Source: Paracoccaceae bacterium (GTDB taxonomy: Bacteria; Pseudomonadota; Alphaproteobacteria; Rhodobacterales; Rhodobacteraceae). From it: a stretch of 64,000 nucleotides of DNA. Shown in pieces: positions 36,200 through 48,688 of the stretch. The notes below the pieces were generated by a model. It saw only the letters and a program-made list of their open reading frames with translations. It did no database searches and was not told where the DNA came from. The DNA is taken from the NCBI GenBank assembly GCA_024227475.1, contig JAAEUI010000430.1, forward strand, positions 1 to 64,000. Direction: 5' to 3'. Each line of letters begins with the position of its first letter. The first letter of the stretch is position 1. The translations under genes were made by a program, and so were the position numbers.

Positions 36200-36335
36200 C
36201 TATTTGGCTCCGAAAATCCCCTTGTGGAAGAATAGACAGGCGGATGCTTTGTGGCTACTTTTTTTTAGGAAGCGGAAACTGTGCCAAAGTTCGCTTTGTC
36301 GCTGGCTGACTGTGCCACCTGGGTCCGAATTCACC

Positions 36336-37169
36336 CTACCCGCGCGACAGGTCCGCCTCATACACACCCAGAATCTCCACCATCGAGGTGAAATAATCCA
36401 GCTCCTCCAGCGCCCGTTTCAACGGTGGGTCCTCCGGATGGCCGACCACGTCGGCATAAAACTGCGTTGCGGTGAAGGAGCCGTCGAGCATATAGCTTTC
36501 CAGTTTGACCATATTCACGCCGTTGGTGGCGAACCCGCCCATGGCCTTGTACAGCGCGGCAGGGATATTGCGCACCCTGAATACAAAGGTCGTGATCAGT
36601 TCCTTGTCTGACTGCCGCGCCTTTATCGGCTCGGGTGACATCACCAGAAAACGGGTGGTGTTGTTGTCGTAGTCCTCGATGTGCTCGGCCAGCACCTCGA
36701 GCCCGTAAGTCTTGGCTGCCAGCGGAGAGGCCAGCGCGGCCAGGGTTTTGTCACCCCTTGACGCAACAATCTCGGCGGACCCGGCCGTGTCGGCGCCGGT
36801 TACTGGTTTCAGGTTGTGCCGGCGCAAAAACTTCCTGCACTGGCCGAGCAGAACCGTGTGGCTCATGGCCGAGGTTATATCTTCCATCGTCGAACCCGGC
36901 GCGCCCAGCAGGTTGATGTGCACCCTCACGAAATGTTCGCCGATGATGTGCAGGCCGGTTTCCGGCAGCAGATGGTGGATGTCGGCAACCCGGCCATAGG
37001 TGGAATTCTCCACCGGCAACATGGCCAAATCCGCGGTGCCGTTCTTGACCGCAGCCACCGCGCCTTCGAACGTGTTACAGGCAATTGCTTCGGCCTCGGG
37101 ATAGACTTCCAGACAGGCCTGATGCGAATAGGCACCAGGCATTCCCTGAAATGCGATCTTTTGCGGCAG
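36336..37169 (-). CDS. pheA: Prephenate dehydratase (start codon uncertain; CTG at 37169 proposed)
   Basis: KIAFQGMPGAYSHQACLEVYP; GSAEIVASRGDKTLAALAS; ACT domain PGALYK-like IPAALYKAMGGFATNGVNMVKLES. Confidence 0.88.
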   Translation of the reverse strand: MPQKIAFQGMPGAYSHQACLEVYPEAEAIACNTFEGAVAAVKNGTADLAMLPVENSTYGRVADIHHLLPETGLHIIGEHFVRVHINLLGAPGSTMEDITSAMSHTVLLGQCRKFLRRHNLKPVTGADTAGSAEIVASRGDKTLAALASPLAAKTYGLEVLAEHIEDYDNNTTRFLVMSPEPIKARQSDKELITTFVFRVRNIPAALYKAMGGFATNGVNMVKLESYMLDGSFTATQFYADVVGHPEDPPLKRALEELDYFTSMVEILGVYEADLSRG

Positions 37170-37308
37170 CTTCGCCCTTATTACATCCTGTCGCTGTTGG
37201 CGTTTCGTCGCGCTTCGACACCTTGCAGGACATAAGGGGAAGGCGCTAGAAAGGTCCGGAACATGGAATAGGGGATAGTCTCGTCCGCGAGCAAAAGTGG
37301 GAACAGTG

Positions 37309-37830
37309 ATGAATACAATGGAAGTAACAAAAATCGCAGGCGGCATATTCGGCGCCCTGCTGGTTTTTCTGCTGGTCAGCTGGGGGGCGGAGTCGCTTTA
37401 TCACGTCGGTGGCAGCGGCCATGGCGACGAAGCACAGGGAGCCAGTGGCTATCCGATTGAAGTCGCCCATACCGAAGAAACCGGTGAACAATCCGATGAA
37501 CCTTCGCTGGAAGACATGCTGGCAGCGGCTGACGTGGACAAAGGCAAGAAGGTCTTTTCCAAATGTAAAGCCTGCCACAAACTGGACAACGGCACTAACG
37601 GCGTCGGCCCGCATCTGTTTGGCGTGATGGACCGCGACATCGGCTCTGTTGACGGGTTCAAATACTCCGGTGGCATGACCACAGTCGAAGGCAACTGGGA
37701 TGCGGCAACGCTGGATGCATTCCTGACCAAACCAAAAGATCTGATTTCGGACACCAAAATGTCCTTTGCCGGTCTGAAAAAGCCTGCCGACCGGGTAAAT
37801 CTGATCGGCTACCTGATGACCATCAAATAA
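37309..37830 (+). CDS. Membrane-anchored c-type cytochrome (CycM/cytochrome c552-like)
   Basis: N-terminal TM; KVFSKCKACHKLDNGTNGVGPHLFGVMDR haem motif; DTKMSFAGLKKPADRVNLIGYL. Confidence 0.92.
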   Translation: MNTMEVTKIAGGIFGALLVFLLVSWGAESLYHVGGSGHGDEAQGASGYPIEVAHTEETGEQSDEPSLEDMLAAADVDKGKKVFSKCKACHKLDNGTNGVGPHLFGVMDRDIGSVDGFKYSGGMTTVEGNWDAATLDAFLTKPKDLISDTKMSFAGLKKPADRVNLIGYLMTIK

Positions 37831-37854
37831 CCCGACTAGGGATTAACGGATTTG

Positions 37855-37880
37855 AGGCCGTCCTTTTGGGCGGCCTTATT
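37855..37880 (+). terminator. Rho-independent-like terminator after cytochrome c gene
   Basis: AGGCCGTCC-TTTT-GGGCGGCCT followed by TATTC. Confidence 0.7.
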
Positions 37881-37999
37881 CTTTGCTTGTAACGGATTCT
37901 CACATAATTGCGCCTTGCGGTTTGCCTAAGAACCCTTTTACCTAAATATAGTAGGAATTGTGCGTATAATCGGCACCAGGCAGCAGTGAGGGTAATCGG

Positions 38000-39898
38000 A
38001 TGGACCGTCGTCAGACACAGGGCTTCGTAATCGCTCAGGAACAACTGCGTTCGCTCACACTCAGATACATTTTTTCCTTTGGCTTGCTGATTGCCGTCTG
38101 GGTGTTGACGGCATTTGTTGCTGCTGCTGACGAGAAGATTACCAAATCTCACGGCATTTCCGCGTTCGGCGATTTGAAATATGGGCCGGAATTCCAGTTT
38201 TTCGAATACGTGAACCCCGAAGCACCTAAGGGTGGGGAATTCTCCACATGGGCTTTTGGCACCTTCGATTCGATGACTCCCTACATCCTCAAAGGCACAG
38301 CGGCGTCCCTGTCCTCGGTCTTTTTTGAGAGCCTGATGTCAGGCAGCGCGGATGAGCCGGACAGCATGTATGGCCTTCTGGCTGAAAGTATCGAATACCC
38401 GGAGAACCGCGGCTGGGCTGTTTTCAACCTGCGGCCAGAGGCGCGGTTTTCCGACGGGTCGCCTGTGACTTCAGAGGATGTTGTGTTTTCCTTTAACGTT
38501 CTGATGGAAAAGGGCCGGCCCAGTTTCAAGGTGACATTTGCAGATTTTGAGAATGTCGAAGCGTTGAACCCGCTCCGGGTGAAATTTACCTTCAGAGAAG
38601 GGGCAAACACCCGCGAATTGCCGATAGCCGCCGCCGGGTTGCCGGTGTTTTCAAAGGCCTATTACGCGGACCGTGACTTTGCAGAGAGCACGCTCGACCC
38701 GCCGGTTGGGTCTGGCGAATACGTTCTTGACCGGGTGCGCCCCGGCGAAAGTGTGTCTTATGTGCGCCGGGATGATTACTGGGGCAAGGATTTGCCGATC
38801 AACCGTGGGCGCTCCAACTTTGAACGGATCACTATCGAATACTATTCGGACTACACGGCTGCCTTTGAAGGGTTCAAAGGCGGGGCATACAATTTCCGCG
38901 AGGAGTATCTGTCAAAGCTCTGGGCCACCTCCTACAACTTCCCCTCGCTGGACAAGGGCTGGACCATAAAAAAGACCCTGCCGGACGGCAACCCTTCGGG
39001 CACGCAGGGCTTTTGGCTGAATATGCGGAGAGACAAGTTCAGGGACGTGCGGGTTCGCGAAGCCCTCGGCCTGATGTTCAACTTCGAATGGTCAAACAAA
39101 GCCCTGTTCTATGATCTGTACACCCGCACCGACAGTTTCTGGGAAAACTCAGACTTGCAAGCCACTGGAATACCTGGAGAGGATGAATTAGCCCTGTTGG
39201 AACCCCTACGCGAACATCTGCCGGATAGTGTCTTTGCCGAACCGGCCTGGCTGCCCGATGTGTCCAAACCCAAACAGCTGGACCGAAAAGCGGTCCGCAA
39301 GGCGGGCAAACTGCTGGATGCCGCAGGTTGGAAAGTTGTCGACGGCATGCGTAAAAATGACAAAGGCGAAACGCTGCGGGTGGAGTTCCTGAATGACAGC
39401 CCGTCGTTTGAGCGGATTTCAAATCCCTTTATCGAGAACCTGAAACGGCTGGGAGTCGACGCCTACCTATCCAACGTCGATTCGGCGCAGGCAAATGAGC
39501 GGCAGAAAAACTACGACTATGACATTGTAGTGCAGCGTTTTGTGATGTCGTTGACACCAGGCCTTGAACTGCGCGGGATATTCGGCTCGGATGTGGTGGA
39601 TACTCCCGGGGCCAATAACCTCAGCGGCCTGGCCAATCCGGCCATTGACGCACTGATCGGCACAATCGAAAAGGCCGGAACCCGACAAGAGCTGAATACC
39701 GCAGTCCGTGCGCTTGATCGCAGCCTGCGGGCAATGCACATCTGGATTCCACAATGGTACAAGGCGGCGCATAATGTGGCTTATCTGGATATATATGAGC
39801 ACCCCAAGAAGCTGCCGCCCTTTGCCATGGGCGAAGTGGATTTTTGGTGGTACAACGCCGAGAAGGCAGAAAAGCTAAAAGCACTGGGCGCGTTCTAG
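38000..39898 (+). CDS. yejA: Extracellular solute-binding protein, YejA-like oligopeptide/microcin C type
   Basis: HGISAFGDLKYGPEFQFFEYVNPEAPKGGEFSTWAFGTFDSMTPYILKG; followed by YejB/E/F homologs. Confidence 0.9.
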   Translation: MDRRQTQGFVIAQEQLRSLTLRYIFSFGLLIAVWVLTAFVAAADEKITKSHGISAFGDLKYGPEFQFFEYVNPEAPKGGEFSTWAFGTFDSMTPYILKGTAASLSSVFFESLMSGSADEPDSMYGLLAESIEYPENRGWAVFNLRPEARFSDGSPVTSEDVVFSFNVLMEKGRPSFKVTFADFENVEALNPLRVKFTFREGANTRELPIAAAGLPVFSKAYYADRDFAESTLDPPVGSGEYVLDRVRPGESVSYVRRDDYWGKDLPINRGRSNFERITIEYYSDYTAAFEGFKGGAYNFREEYLSKLWATSYNFPSLDKGWTIKKTLPDGNPSGTQGFWLNMRRDKFRDVRVREALGLMFNFEWSNKALFYDLYTRTDSFWENSDLQATGIPGEDELALLEPLREHLPDSVFAEPAWLPDVSKPKQLDRKAVRKAGKLLDAAGWKVVDGMRKNDKGETLRVEFLNDSPSFERISNPFIENLKRLGVDAYLSNVDSAQANERQKNYDYDIVVQRFVMSLTPGLELRGIFGSDVVDTPGANNLSGLANPAIDALIGTIEKAGTRQELNTAVRALDRSLRAMHIWIPQWYKAAHNVAYLDIYEHPKKLPPFAMGEVDFWWYNAEKAEKLKALGAF

Positions 39899-39931
39899 CG
39901 CCAGCAGGCACACAGGGCGGCACGCAAACAT

Positions 39932-41014
39932 ATGGGCGCTTATATCTTCAGGCGATTGTTGCTGATGATCCCGACGCTGATCGGGATCATGGTGATCAAT
40001 TTCACCCTGATCCAGTTTGTCCCCGGCGGCCCGATTGAACGCATCCTCGCTCAATTGGAAGAGGAAAGCAGCGCCACGGACCGGATATCAGGCGGCGGCA
40101 ATGAGGTCGGCACGTCAGGCAGCAGCAGCGAAACCTATCAAGGCGCGCGTGGGCTGCCCGAAGATTTTATCAAGGATCTGGAAAAGCAGTTTGGCTTTGA
40201 TAAGCCGCCTCTGACCCGGTTCTTCCTGATGATGGGCGGTTATTTGCGGTTTGATTTTGGCGAAAGCTATTTCAGGTCGATTTCGGTCGTCGACCTGATA
40301 CTGGAAAAAATGCCGGTGTCGATCACGCTGGGGCTGTGGTCAACCTTGCTGGCCTACATGGTGTCGATTCCGCTTGGTATCCGTAAAGCCGTCAAAGACG
40401 GGTCCCGGTTTGATTCCTGGACTTCCGGCGTCATCATCGCAGCTTATGCCGTTCCCGGCTTTCTGTTTGCCATTATGCTGCTGGTCATGTTCGCCGGTGG
40501 TTCCTTCTGGAAGTTGTTTCCATTGCGGGGGCTAACCTCCGACGGGTTCAGCGATCTGAGCCTGATTGAACAGATCAAGGACTACCTCTGGCACATCGTC
40601 TTACCGGTCACCGCGGCAACAATCGGCGCCTTCGCCACCAATACGCTGCTGACCAAAAACTCGTTTCTGGACGAAATCAACAAACAGTATGTGATTACCG
40701 CACGGGCAAAGGGGCTGGCTGAACGGCAGGTGTTTTACGGCCACGTGTTCCGCAACGCGATGCTAATCATCATCGCCGGATTCCCCGGCGCTTTTATCGG
40801 CATATTCTTCGGGTCATCTCTGATCATCGAAGTTGTGTTCTCGTTGGATGGTTTGGGGCGGTTGGGGTATGAATCCATCGTAGACCGCGATTACGCCGTG
40901 GTCTTTGCCACGCTGTATATCTTTGGCCTGATGAGCCTGATCGTCGGCCTGATATCTGATCTGATGTATGTCTGGATCGACCCGCGGATCGACTTTGAAA
41001 GTCGCAACACATGA
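39932..41014 (+). CDS. yejB: Microcin C/oligopeptide ABC transporter permease YejB
   Basis: MGAYIFRRLLLMIPTLIGIMVINFTLIQFVPGGPIERILAQL. Confidence 0.92.
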   Translation: MGAYIFRRLLLMIPTLIGIMVINFTLIQFVPGGPIERILAQLEEESSATDRISGGGNEVGTSGSSSETYQGARGLPEDFIKDLEKQFGFDKPPLTRFFLMMGGYLRFDFGESYFRSISVVDLILEKMPVSITLGLWSTLLAYMVSIPLGIRKAVKDGSRFDSWTSGVIIAAYAVPGFLFAIMLLVMFAGGSFWKLFPLRGLTSDGFSDLSLIEQIKDYLWHIVLPVTAATIGAFATNTLLTKNSFLDEINKQYVITARAKGLAERQVFYGHVFRNAMLIIIAGFPGAFIGIFFGSSLIIEVVFSLDGLGRLGYESIVDRDYAVVFATLYIFGLMSLIVGLISDLMYVWIDPRIDFESRNT

Positions 41015-42129
41015 GGCTGCGCCTGTTCAAATCCGCCATCGCGCAACGTCGACTTGAAAATTTCCGCGCCAACCGCCGCGCGGTCTGGTCCCTGAGGATT
41101 TTTAGTATTCTGTTTGTGGTGTGTCTGTGCGCTGAATTCGTCGCCAACGACAAGCCGCTACTGGTGTCCTATGAGGGAGATCTTTATACACCCGCCTTTA
41201 CGTTTTACACCGAAGAACAATTTGGCGGCGAATATCTGACCGAAGCAGATTATCGGGATCCGATTGTGCAATGCTTCATCAGGTCCGGCGGGTCTGAGTT
41301 GTGTTACGACACGCCCGAGGAGACCTATGCCGATGCCGCTGACGGTACTGTTGCAGGAGCCCCTATCCACAAAGGCTGGCTGTTGTGGCCACTGGTCCGG
41401 TCCAAGTTCAACACCGTGAATTACGATGTGCAGACCGCGACCTCTCCGCCGGATGCAAACCACTGGCTGGGAACCGATGATCAAACCCGCGATGTTCTTG
41501 CACGGATCATATATGGCTTTCGGATATCCACGGTTTTTGCCCTGATTGTGGTGGGGATTTCCTCGGTCCTCGGCGTCGCTGCCGGGGCCACAATGGGGTA
41601 CTTCGGTGGTTGGGTTGACCTGTTTTTTCAGCGGTTGGTGGAAATCTGGTCCAGCACGCCGGCGCTTTACGTCATTATCATTATGGCGGCGATCATCCCG
41701 ATGAACTTCACCATTCTAACCAGCCTGATTATCCTGTTTAGCTGGACTGCGCTGGTGGGTCTGGTGCGCGCAGAGTTTCTGCGGGCAAGGAATTTCGAAT
41801 ACGTCCGCGCGGCGCGGGCCATGGGCGTGCCGGACTGGAAAATCATATTCCGCCATCTGTTGCCAAATGCGATGGTGGCGACGGTGACCTTTCTTCCGTT
41901 CATCGTGACCGGTTCCATCGGCACCCTCACCAGCCTTGATTACCTTGGCTACGGGTTACCCCCGTCCTACCCCTCGCTCGGCGAGTTGGCTCTTCAGGCC
42001 AAAAACAACCTGCAGGCACCCTGGCTGGCTTTTTCTGCGTTTTTAACTATCACCATCATGCTGTCGCTTCTGGTTTTTATCTTCGAAGGCGTTCGCGACG
42101 CCTTTGATCCTCGAAAGACATTCAAATGA
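41011..42129 (+). CDS. yejE: ABC transporter permease YejE
   Basis: SPPDANHWLGTDDQTRDVLARIIYGFRIS; ATGA overlaps at both ends. Confidence 0.92.
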   Translation: MRLRLFKSAIAQRRLENFRANRRAVWSLRIFSILFVVCLCAEFVANDKPLLVSYEGDLYTPAFTFYTEEQFGGEYLTEADYRDPIVQCFIRSGGSELCYDTPEETYADAADGTVAGAPIHKGWLLWPLVRSKFNTVNYDVQTATSPPDANHWLGTDDQTRDVLARIIYGFRISTVFALIVVGISSVLGVAAGATMGYFGGWVDLFFQRLVEIWSSTPALYVIIIMAAIIPMNFTILTSLIILFSWTALVGLVRAEFLRARNFEYVRAARAMGVPDWKIIFRHLLPNAMVATVTFLPFIVTGSIGTLTSLDYLGYGLPPSYPSLGELALQAKNNLQAPWLAFSAFLTITIMLSLLVFIFEGVRDAFDPRKTFK

Positions 42130-43730
42130 GCGAAGTCGTCCTCAGCTTTGACAATCTGTCAGTGGCCTTTGGCGACAACCCACCAGCCGTGGACAAAGTC
42201 AGCTTTGACATCTGCGCTGGCGAGACCGTTGCGCTGGTTGGGGAAAGCGGTTCCGGTAAGTCGGTCACGGCTCTCAGCAGTGTCAAACTGCTGCCCGACA
42301 GCGCCCATGTCACCGGCAGCGTGAAATACCGCGGGCGCGAGATGATCGGGGCGGATGACACCGTCCTGCGAGACGTGCGCGGCAACGATATCAGCTTCAT
42401 CTTTCAGGAGCCCATGACCTCGCTCAACCCGCTGCATACGGTGGTCAAGCAATTGGGCGAAAGTCTGGCGCTTCATCAGGGCCTGAGCGGTGCGCCAGCG
42501 CTTGAACGCATTCTGGACCTGTTGAACAAGGTCGGCATCCGCGACCCGGAAAAACGGCTGAACGATTACCCGCACCAATTATCCGGTGGCCAGCGACAGC
42601 GGGTGATGATTGCCATGGCGTTGGCCAACGGCCCAGATCTGCTGATCGCCGACGAGCCAACCACTGCGCTGGACGTCACCATTCAGGCCCAGATCCTGGT
42701 TCTTTTGGCTGAGATTCAAAAGGCCGAAGGCATGGGAATGCTGTTCATCACCCATGACCTGAAAATCGTCCGCAAGGTGGCAAACCACGTCTGCGTGATG
42801 AAGAAGGGCAAGATCGTTGAGGCCGGCCCCACCGAAGAATTATTTGCTAATCCGCAGCACGAATACACCCAAACCCTGCTGGCTGCCGAACCTAAGGGAT
42901 TGCCCGGTCCGGTGCCAAGCGGAGCCAACGAAATCGCCTCGACTAAAGATTTAAGGGTCTGGTTCCCCGTTAAGCGCGGCCTGATGCGGCGGACCGTGGG
43001 CCACATTAAAGCGGTGAATGCCGCGACATTCTCGGTGCGGGAGGGCGAAACGCTTGGAATCGTCGGCGAAAGCGGCTCCGGCAAAACCACGCTGGCGCTC
43101 GCCATGATGCGGCTGATCTCATCCAAGGGGCCAGTGGTGTTTCTGGGAAAAGATGTTCAGGGACTTAGAAACAAGGCTCTGCAGCCAATCCGCAAAGACA
43201 TGCAAATGGTGTTTCAGGATCCCTATGGCTCGCTCAGCCCGCGCATGACTGTGGAACAGATTATTGCCGAAGGAGTAGGTGTACACCACCTTGACGCAGG
43301 GCGGGATCGCCGCCAGATGGTGATCGACATCATGGAGGAGGTTGGGCTCGACCCAGCCACCATCGACCGTTACCCGCATGAATTTTCCGGTGGCCAGCGC
43401 CAGCGCATAGCCATTGCCCGAGCGATGATTCTGAAACCACGGCTGCTGGTGCTGGATGAGCCCACTTCAGCGTTGGACATGACCGTGCAAGTGCAGATCG
43501 TGAACTTGCTGCGCGACCTGCAGCAACGCTACAAACTAGCGTATATGTTCATCAGCCATGATCTCGCCGTAGTGCGTGCGCTCAGCCACAAGGTACTGGT
43601 GATGCGACAGGGGGACATTGTGGAGTCAGGGCCCGGACAGCAGGTGTTTGACGCTCCCAAAACGGATTACACCAAGGCACTGATGGCGGCGGCCTTTGAC
43701 ATATCGGCGCGTGAAGGTGTTTCTCAGTAA
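42126..43730 (+). CDS. yejF: ABC transporter ATP-binding protein YejF (two NBDs)
   Basis: Two Walker A ([24 protein letters not shown]) and two [16 protein letters not shown] signatures. Confidence 0.93.
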   Translation: MSEVVLSFDNLSVAFGDNPPAVDKVSFDICAGETVALVGESGSGKSVTALSSVKLLPDSAHVTGSVKYRGREMIGADDTVLRDVRGNDISFIFQEPMTSLNPLHTVVKQLGESLALHQGLSGAPALERILDLLNKVGIRDPEKRLNDYPHQLSGGQRQRVMIAMALANGPDLLIADEPTTALDVTIQAQILVLLAEIQKAEGMGMLFITHDLKIVRKVANHVCVMKKGKIVEAGPTEELFANPQHEYTQTLLAAEPKGLPGPVPSGANEIASTKDLRVWFPVKRGLMRRTVGHIKAVNAATFSVREGETLGIVGESGSGKTTLALAMMRLISSKGPVVFLGKDVQGLRNKALQPIRKDMQMVFQDPYGSLSPRMTVEQIIAEGVGVHHLDAGRDRRQMVIDIMEEVGLDPATIDRYPHEFSGGQRQRIAIARAMILKPRLLVLDEPTSALDMTVQVQIVNLLRDLQQRYKLAYMFISHDLAVVRALSHKVLVMRQGDIVESGPGQQVFDAPKTDYTKALMAAAFDISAREGVSQ

Positions 43731-43900
43731 AACTGATGCCCGGCAGACGACCTAATTGGGCAAGCCGGCTTCCATAAAATTCTCAATAGATTTTCCCGGC
43801 AATTTGCCGATTGTTAATCGCTCCTCTTCAAATTGGTCGAAACAGCAACCGCACCCGCGGAACGTTGTTCTGTCGACCGCCTGCCAGAAAAGAGGATTTC

Positions 43901-44827
43901 ATGCCCACGTCCGACCAAAACTGCCGCCGCAGACCAAATCCGCCCTTCATCCTGACTCTTGCCGGTTTCAAACAAGCCGCCAAGCAGGGTGCCATTCTCT
44001 TTGGGTGTGCCCTGTCCCTTGCCATAGCGCCGCAGATCGTAAAGGCGGATATCGACCTGGTGTTCGGGACCTACGCCGCGGACAAACCAACCGAAACCGT
44101 ACGCAAATTCCGCCCCTACCTCAGCTATCTTGCCGATACCATGTCAGAACGCCTGGGCGAGCGTGTTTCCATCTCCATGAAAATAGCCAGCAACTATGAC
44201 GAAGGTATCGAAAACCTCGTGACCGGGAAGGTGGATTTCGCCCGCTTTGGCCCAGCGTCCTATGTAACCGCAAAGGAGCGGCAGGGCGGCATCCGCATTA
44301 TCGCTATGGAATCCCAAAAGGGGGAAAAGACGTTCAAGGGCATTATCGCAGTGCACGCTGAAAGCCCGCTGAAGAACCTTTCGGATCTCGAAAACGGCAG
44401 CTTTGCCTTTGGTGACAAGCTTTCAACAATTGGTCGGTTTCTGGCCCAACGGGAGTTGTTGGAGGCCGGCATCGCCGCCAAGAACCTGCACCACCATGCC
44501 TATCTTGGCCGGCATGACCGGGTAGGAGCCGCAGTCGGAAACGGTGAATTCGACGCTGGCGCCCTGAAGTCGAGCACTTTCAAAAAACTCGTCAAAAAAG
44601 AGGTGCCCCTGCGGGTACTGGCCAGCTTTGACAATGTCACAAAACCCTGGCTGTCCCGCGCCGAGCTTGATCCGGTTTTATTTTCTACAATGCAGGAAGT
44701 TTTTCTCCAAACCACCGACGTGGAAATTTTGAAGTCCATTAGTAAATCCGGTTTTCTGGCCGGGGATGACAGCGACTATGCTCCGATAAGAGAAGCAATG
44801 GTTCGCAGCCAGGACTTCGGAGGCTGA
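43901..44827 (+). CDS. PhnD-like phosphate/phosphite/phosphonate substrate-binding protein
   Basis: [40 protein letters not shown]...[21 protein letters not shown]. Confidence 0.85.
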   Translation: MPTSDQNCRRRPNPPFILTLAGFKQAAKQGAILFGCALSLAIAPQIVKADIDLVFGTYAADKPTETVRKFRPYLSYLADTMSERLGERVSISMKIASNYDEGIENLVTGKVDFARFGPASYVTAKERQGGIRIIAMESQKGEKTFKGIIAVHAESPLKNLSDLENGSFAFGDKLSTIGRFLAQRELLEAGIAAKNLHHHAYLGRHDRVGAAVGNGEFDAGALKSSTFKKLVKKEVPLRVLASFDNVTKPWLSRAELDPVLFSTMQEVFLQTTDVEILKSISKSGFLAGDDSDYAPIREAMVRSQDFGG

Positions 44828-44864
44828 TCCCATTTCTGCGGCCCATGTAAAAAAGGGCGCTTCC

Positions 44865-47216
<2,352 letters not shown>

Positions 47217-47363
47217 GCAAATACCTCCCGAACCCCTTGGGAAGTAGCATCTTTAATCAAACCGCGCGGTACGCATTCAATCAGTACGAAGTAACGGTTG
47301 TGTCCAACTCCTTGCTAGGCGAAAGTGATCGGTCGATTTCTGATCGGGCTGCTTAGGTATTAG

Positions 47364-47392
47364 TGATCCAACGTTTTCTGGGGTGCGTAGTC
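47364..47392 (+). promoter_or_regulatory. RpoE (ECF11-type) promoter-like element TGATCC-N18-TAGTC
   Basis: TGATCC 47364-47369, 18-bp spacer, TA at 47388; directly upstream of the sigma factor ATG at 47398. Confidence 0.6.
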
Positions 47393-47397
47393 TATAC

Positions 47398-48051
47398 ATG
47401 CTAGACTACGCCACCAAGCCTGAAAATCCGGGTGCTTTCCCTCGCGAGAGCCGGTATTCTCGCCAGGACAAATCCGCCAATAGCCGGAGCGAAAGCAAGA
47501 AATTGAAGGCCGCTGAGACCTCTGAGACAAACTGGTCCAAACTGATATTACGGGTGCGCGACACTCGGGATGAACAGGCTTTTGCCCTGTTGTTTCGCCA
47601 TTTTGCGCCCCGGATAAAGGGTTTTCTTATGAAGGCCGGGGCGCAGGATGCCTCTGCCGATGAATACACTCAGGAAGTCATGGCCACCGTTTGGCACAAA
47701 GCGCATTTGTTTGACCCAGCACGCGCTTCGGCTGCCACCTGGATTTTTACGATTGCCCGCAACAAACGCATCGACGCACTACGGCGTTCCGGTCGCCCGG
47801 AACCCGAAGAACTCCCCTGGGGGCCCGAACCACAGCCCGAGGCAGCCGATGCGCTTGCCCTGCAACAAGACACCGAGAGGCTCGCAGAAGCGCTGGAGTC
47901 GCTGCCCGACAAGCAGCGCGAAATCGTCAAGCGGGCCTTTTACGGCGACCTGACCCATTCTGAGCTGGCAATCGAAACCGGCTTGCCGCTTGGCACCATA
48001 AAATCCCGAATCCGTTTGGCGCTTGAACGCCTGCGTCACGCAATGAGTTGA
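47398..48051 (+). CDS. rpoE: ECF RNA polymerase sigma factor RpoE (ChrR-associated)
   Basis: LLFRHFAPRIKGFLMKAGAQDASADEYTQEVMATVWHKAHLFDPARASAATWIFTIARNKRID; sigma4 LPDKQREIVKRAFYGDLTHSELAIETGLPLGTIKSRIRLALERLR. Confidence 0.9.
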   Translation: MLDYATKPENPGAFPRESRYSRQDKSANSRSESKKLKAAETSETNWSKLILRVRDTRDEQAFALLFRHFAPRIKGFLMKAGAQDASADEYTQEVMATVWHKAHLFDPARASAATWIFTIARNKRIDALRRSGRPEPEELPWGPEPQPEAADALALQQDTERLAEALESLPDKQREIVKRAFYGDLTHSELAIETGLPLGTIKSRIRLALERLRHAMS

Positions 48052-48058
48052 CCCCGAC

Positions 48059-48655
48059 ATGACCGTAAAACATATCCTCAACGAACAACTTTTGATGGGC
48101 TACGCCGCCGGTATCCTGCCGGAAGCTTTTGATCTGGTGGTTGCCACCCACCTGTCACTATCAGACGAAAGCCGTGCTATGTTGTGCAGTTTTGAATCCC
48201 TGGGCGGTTGTGTGCTGAACCGGTGTGAAGAGGCAAGGATGGCCAGCGATGCACTCGACAAAACCCTGGACAAGATAAAATGCTCAAACCCGAAAACCTC
48301 AGCCAAGGGAACCTGTTGCGGATGCCTGCCCGAACCTTTGCGGCGTTATGTTGGCGGCGGGATTGAAGCTGTTAAATGGTCTGCACTTGGAGCGGATGCC
48401 AAGCAGGCAGTTTTACCCGTTGGCCAAGACGCAACCGCCCGGTTGCTTTACATTCCTGCAGGGCAGACTCTGCCCCATCACGGGCTTCGCAGCCAAGAGC
48501 TGACACTTGTTTTGAAAGGCGCCTTCAACGACGGCCTGTTCCGCTACGCCCGGGGTGACATCAAAATCGTCAATGAGAAAGCTGAGCACCAACCAATTGC
48601 AGACTTGGGGGAAGTCTGCATATGCCTGACAGCTACGGACACGCCACAGGGATAA
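48059..48655 (+). CDS. chrR: ChrR-type anti-sigma factor (ZAS domain plus cupin)
   Basis: LLMGYAAGILPEAFDLVVATHLSLSDESRA...C...C; cupin LPHHGLRSQELTLVLKGAFNDGLFRYARGD. Confidence 0.9.
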   Translation: MTVKHILNEQLLMGYAAGILPEAFDLVVATHLSLSDESRAMLCSFESLGGCVLNRCEEARMASDALDKTLDKIKCSNPKTSAKGTCCGCLPEPLRRYVGGGIEAVKWSALGADAKQAVLPVGQDATARLLYIPAGQTLPHHGLRSQELTLVLKGAFNDGLFRYARGDIKIVNEKAEHQPIADLGEVCICLTATDTPQG

Positions 48656-48688
48656 AAAGGTTGATGCCGCGCGTGCTGTGGTGGTTCC

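Noticed and set aside
42159-42578. 139-aa minus-strand ORF within yejF
   Set aside because: Antisense to the first ATP-binding domain; no independent support.
47326-47369. Three TGATC occurrences upstream of rpoE
   Set aside because: Only the third (47364) has a -10 partner at appropriate spacing; the other two have irregular spacing and no symmetry.
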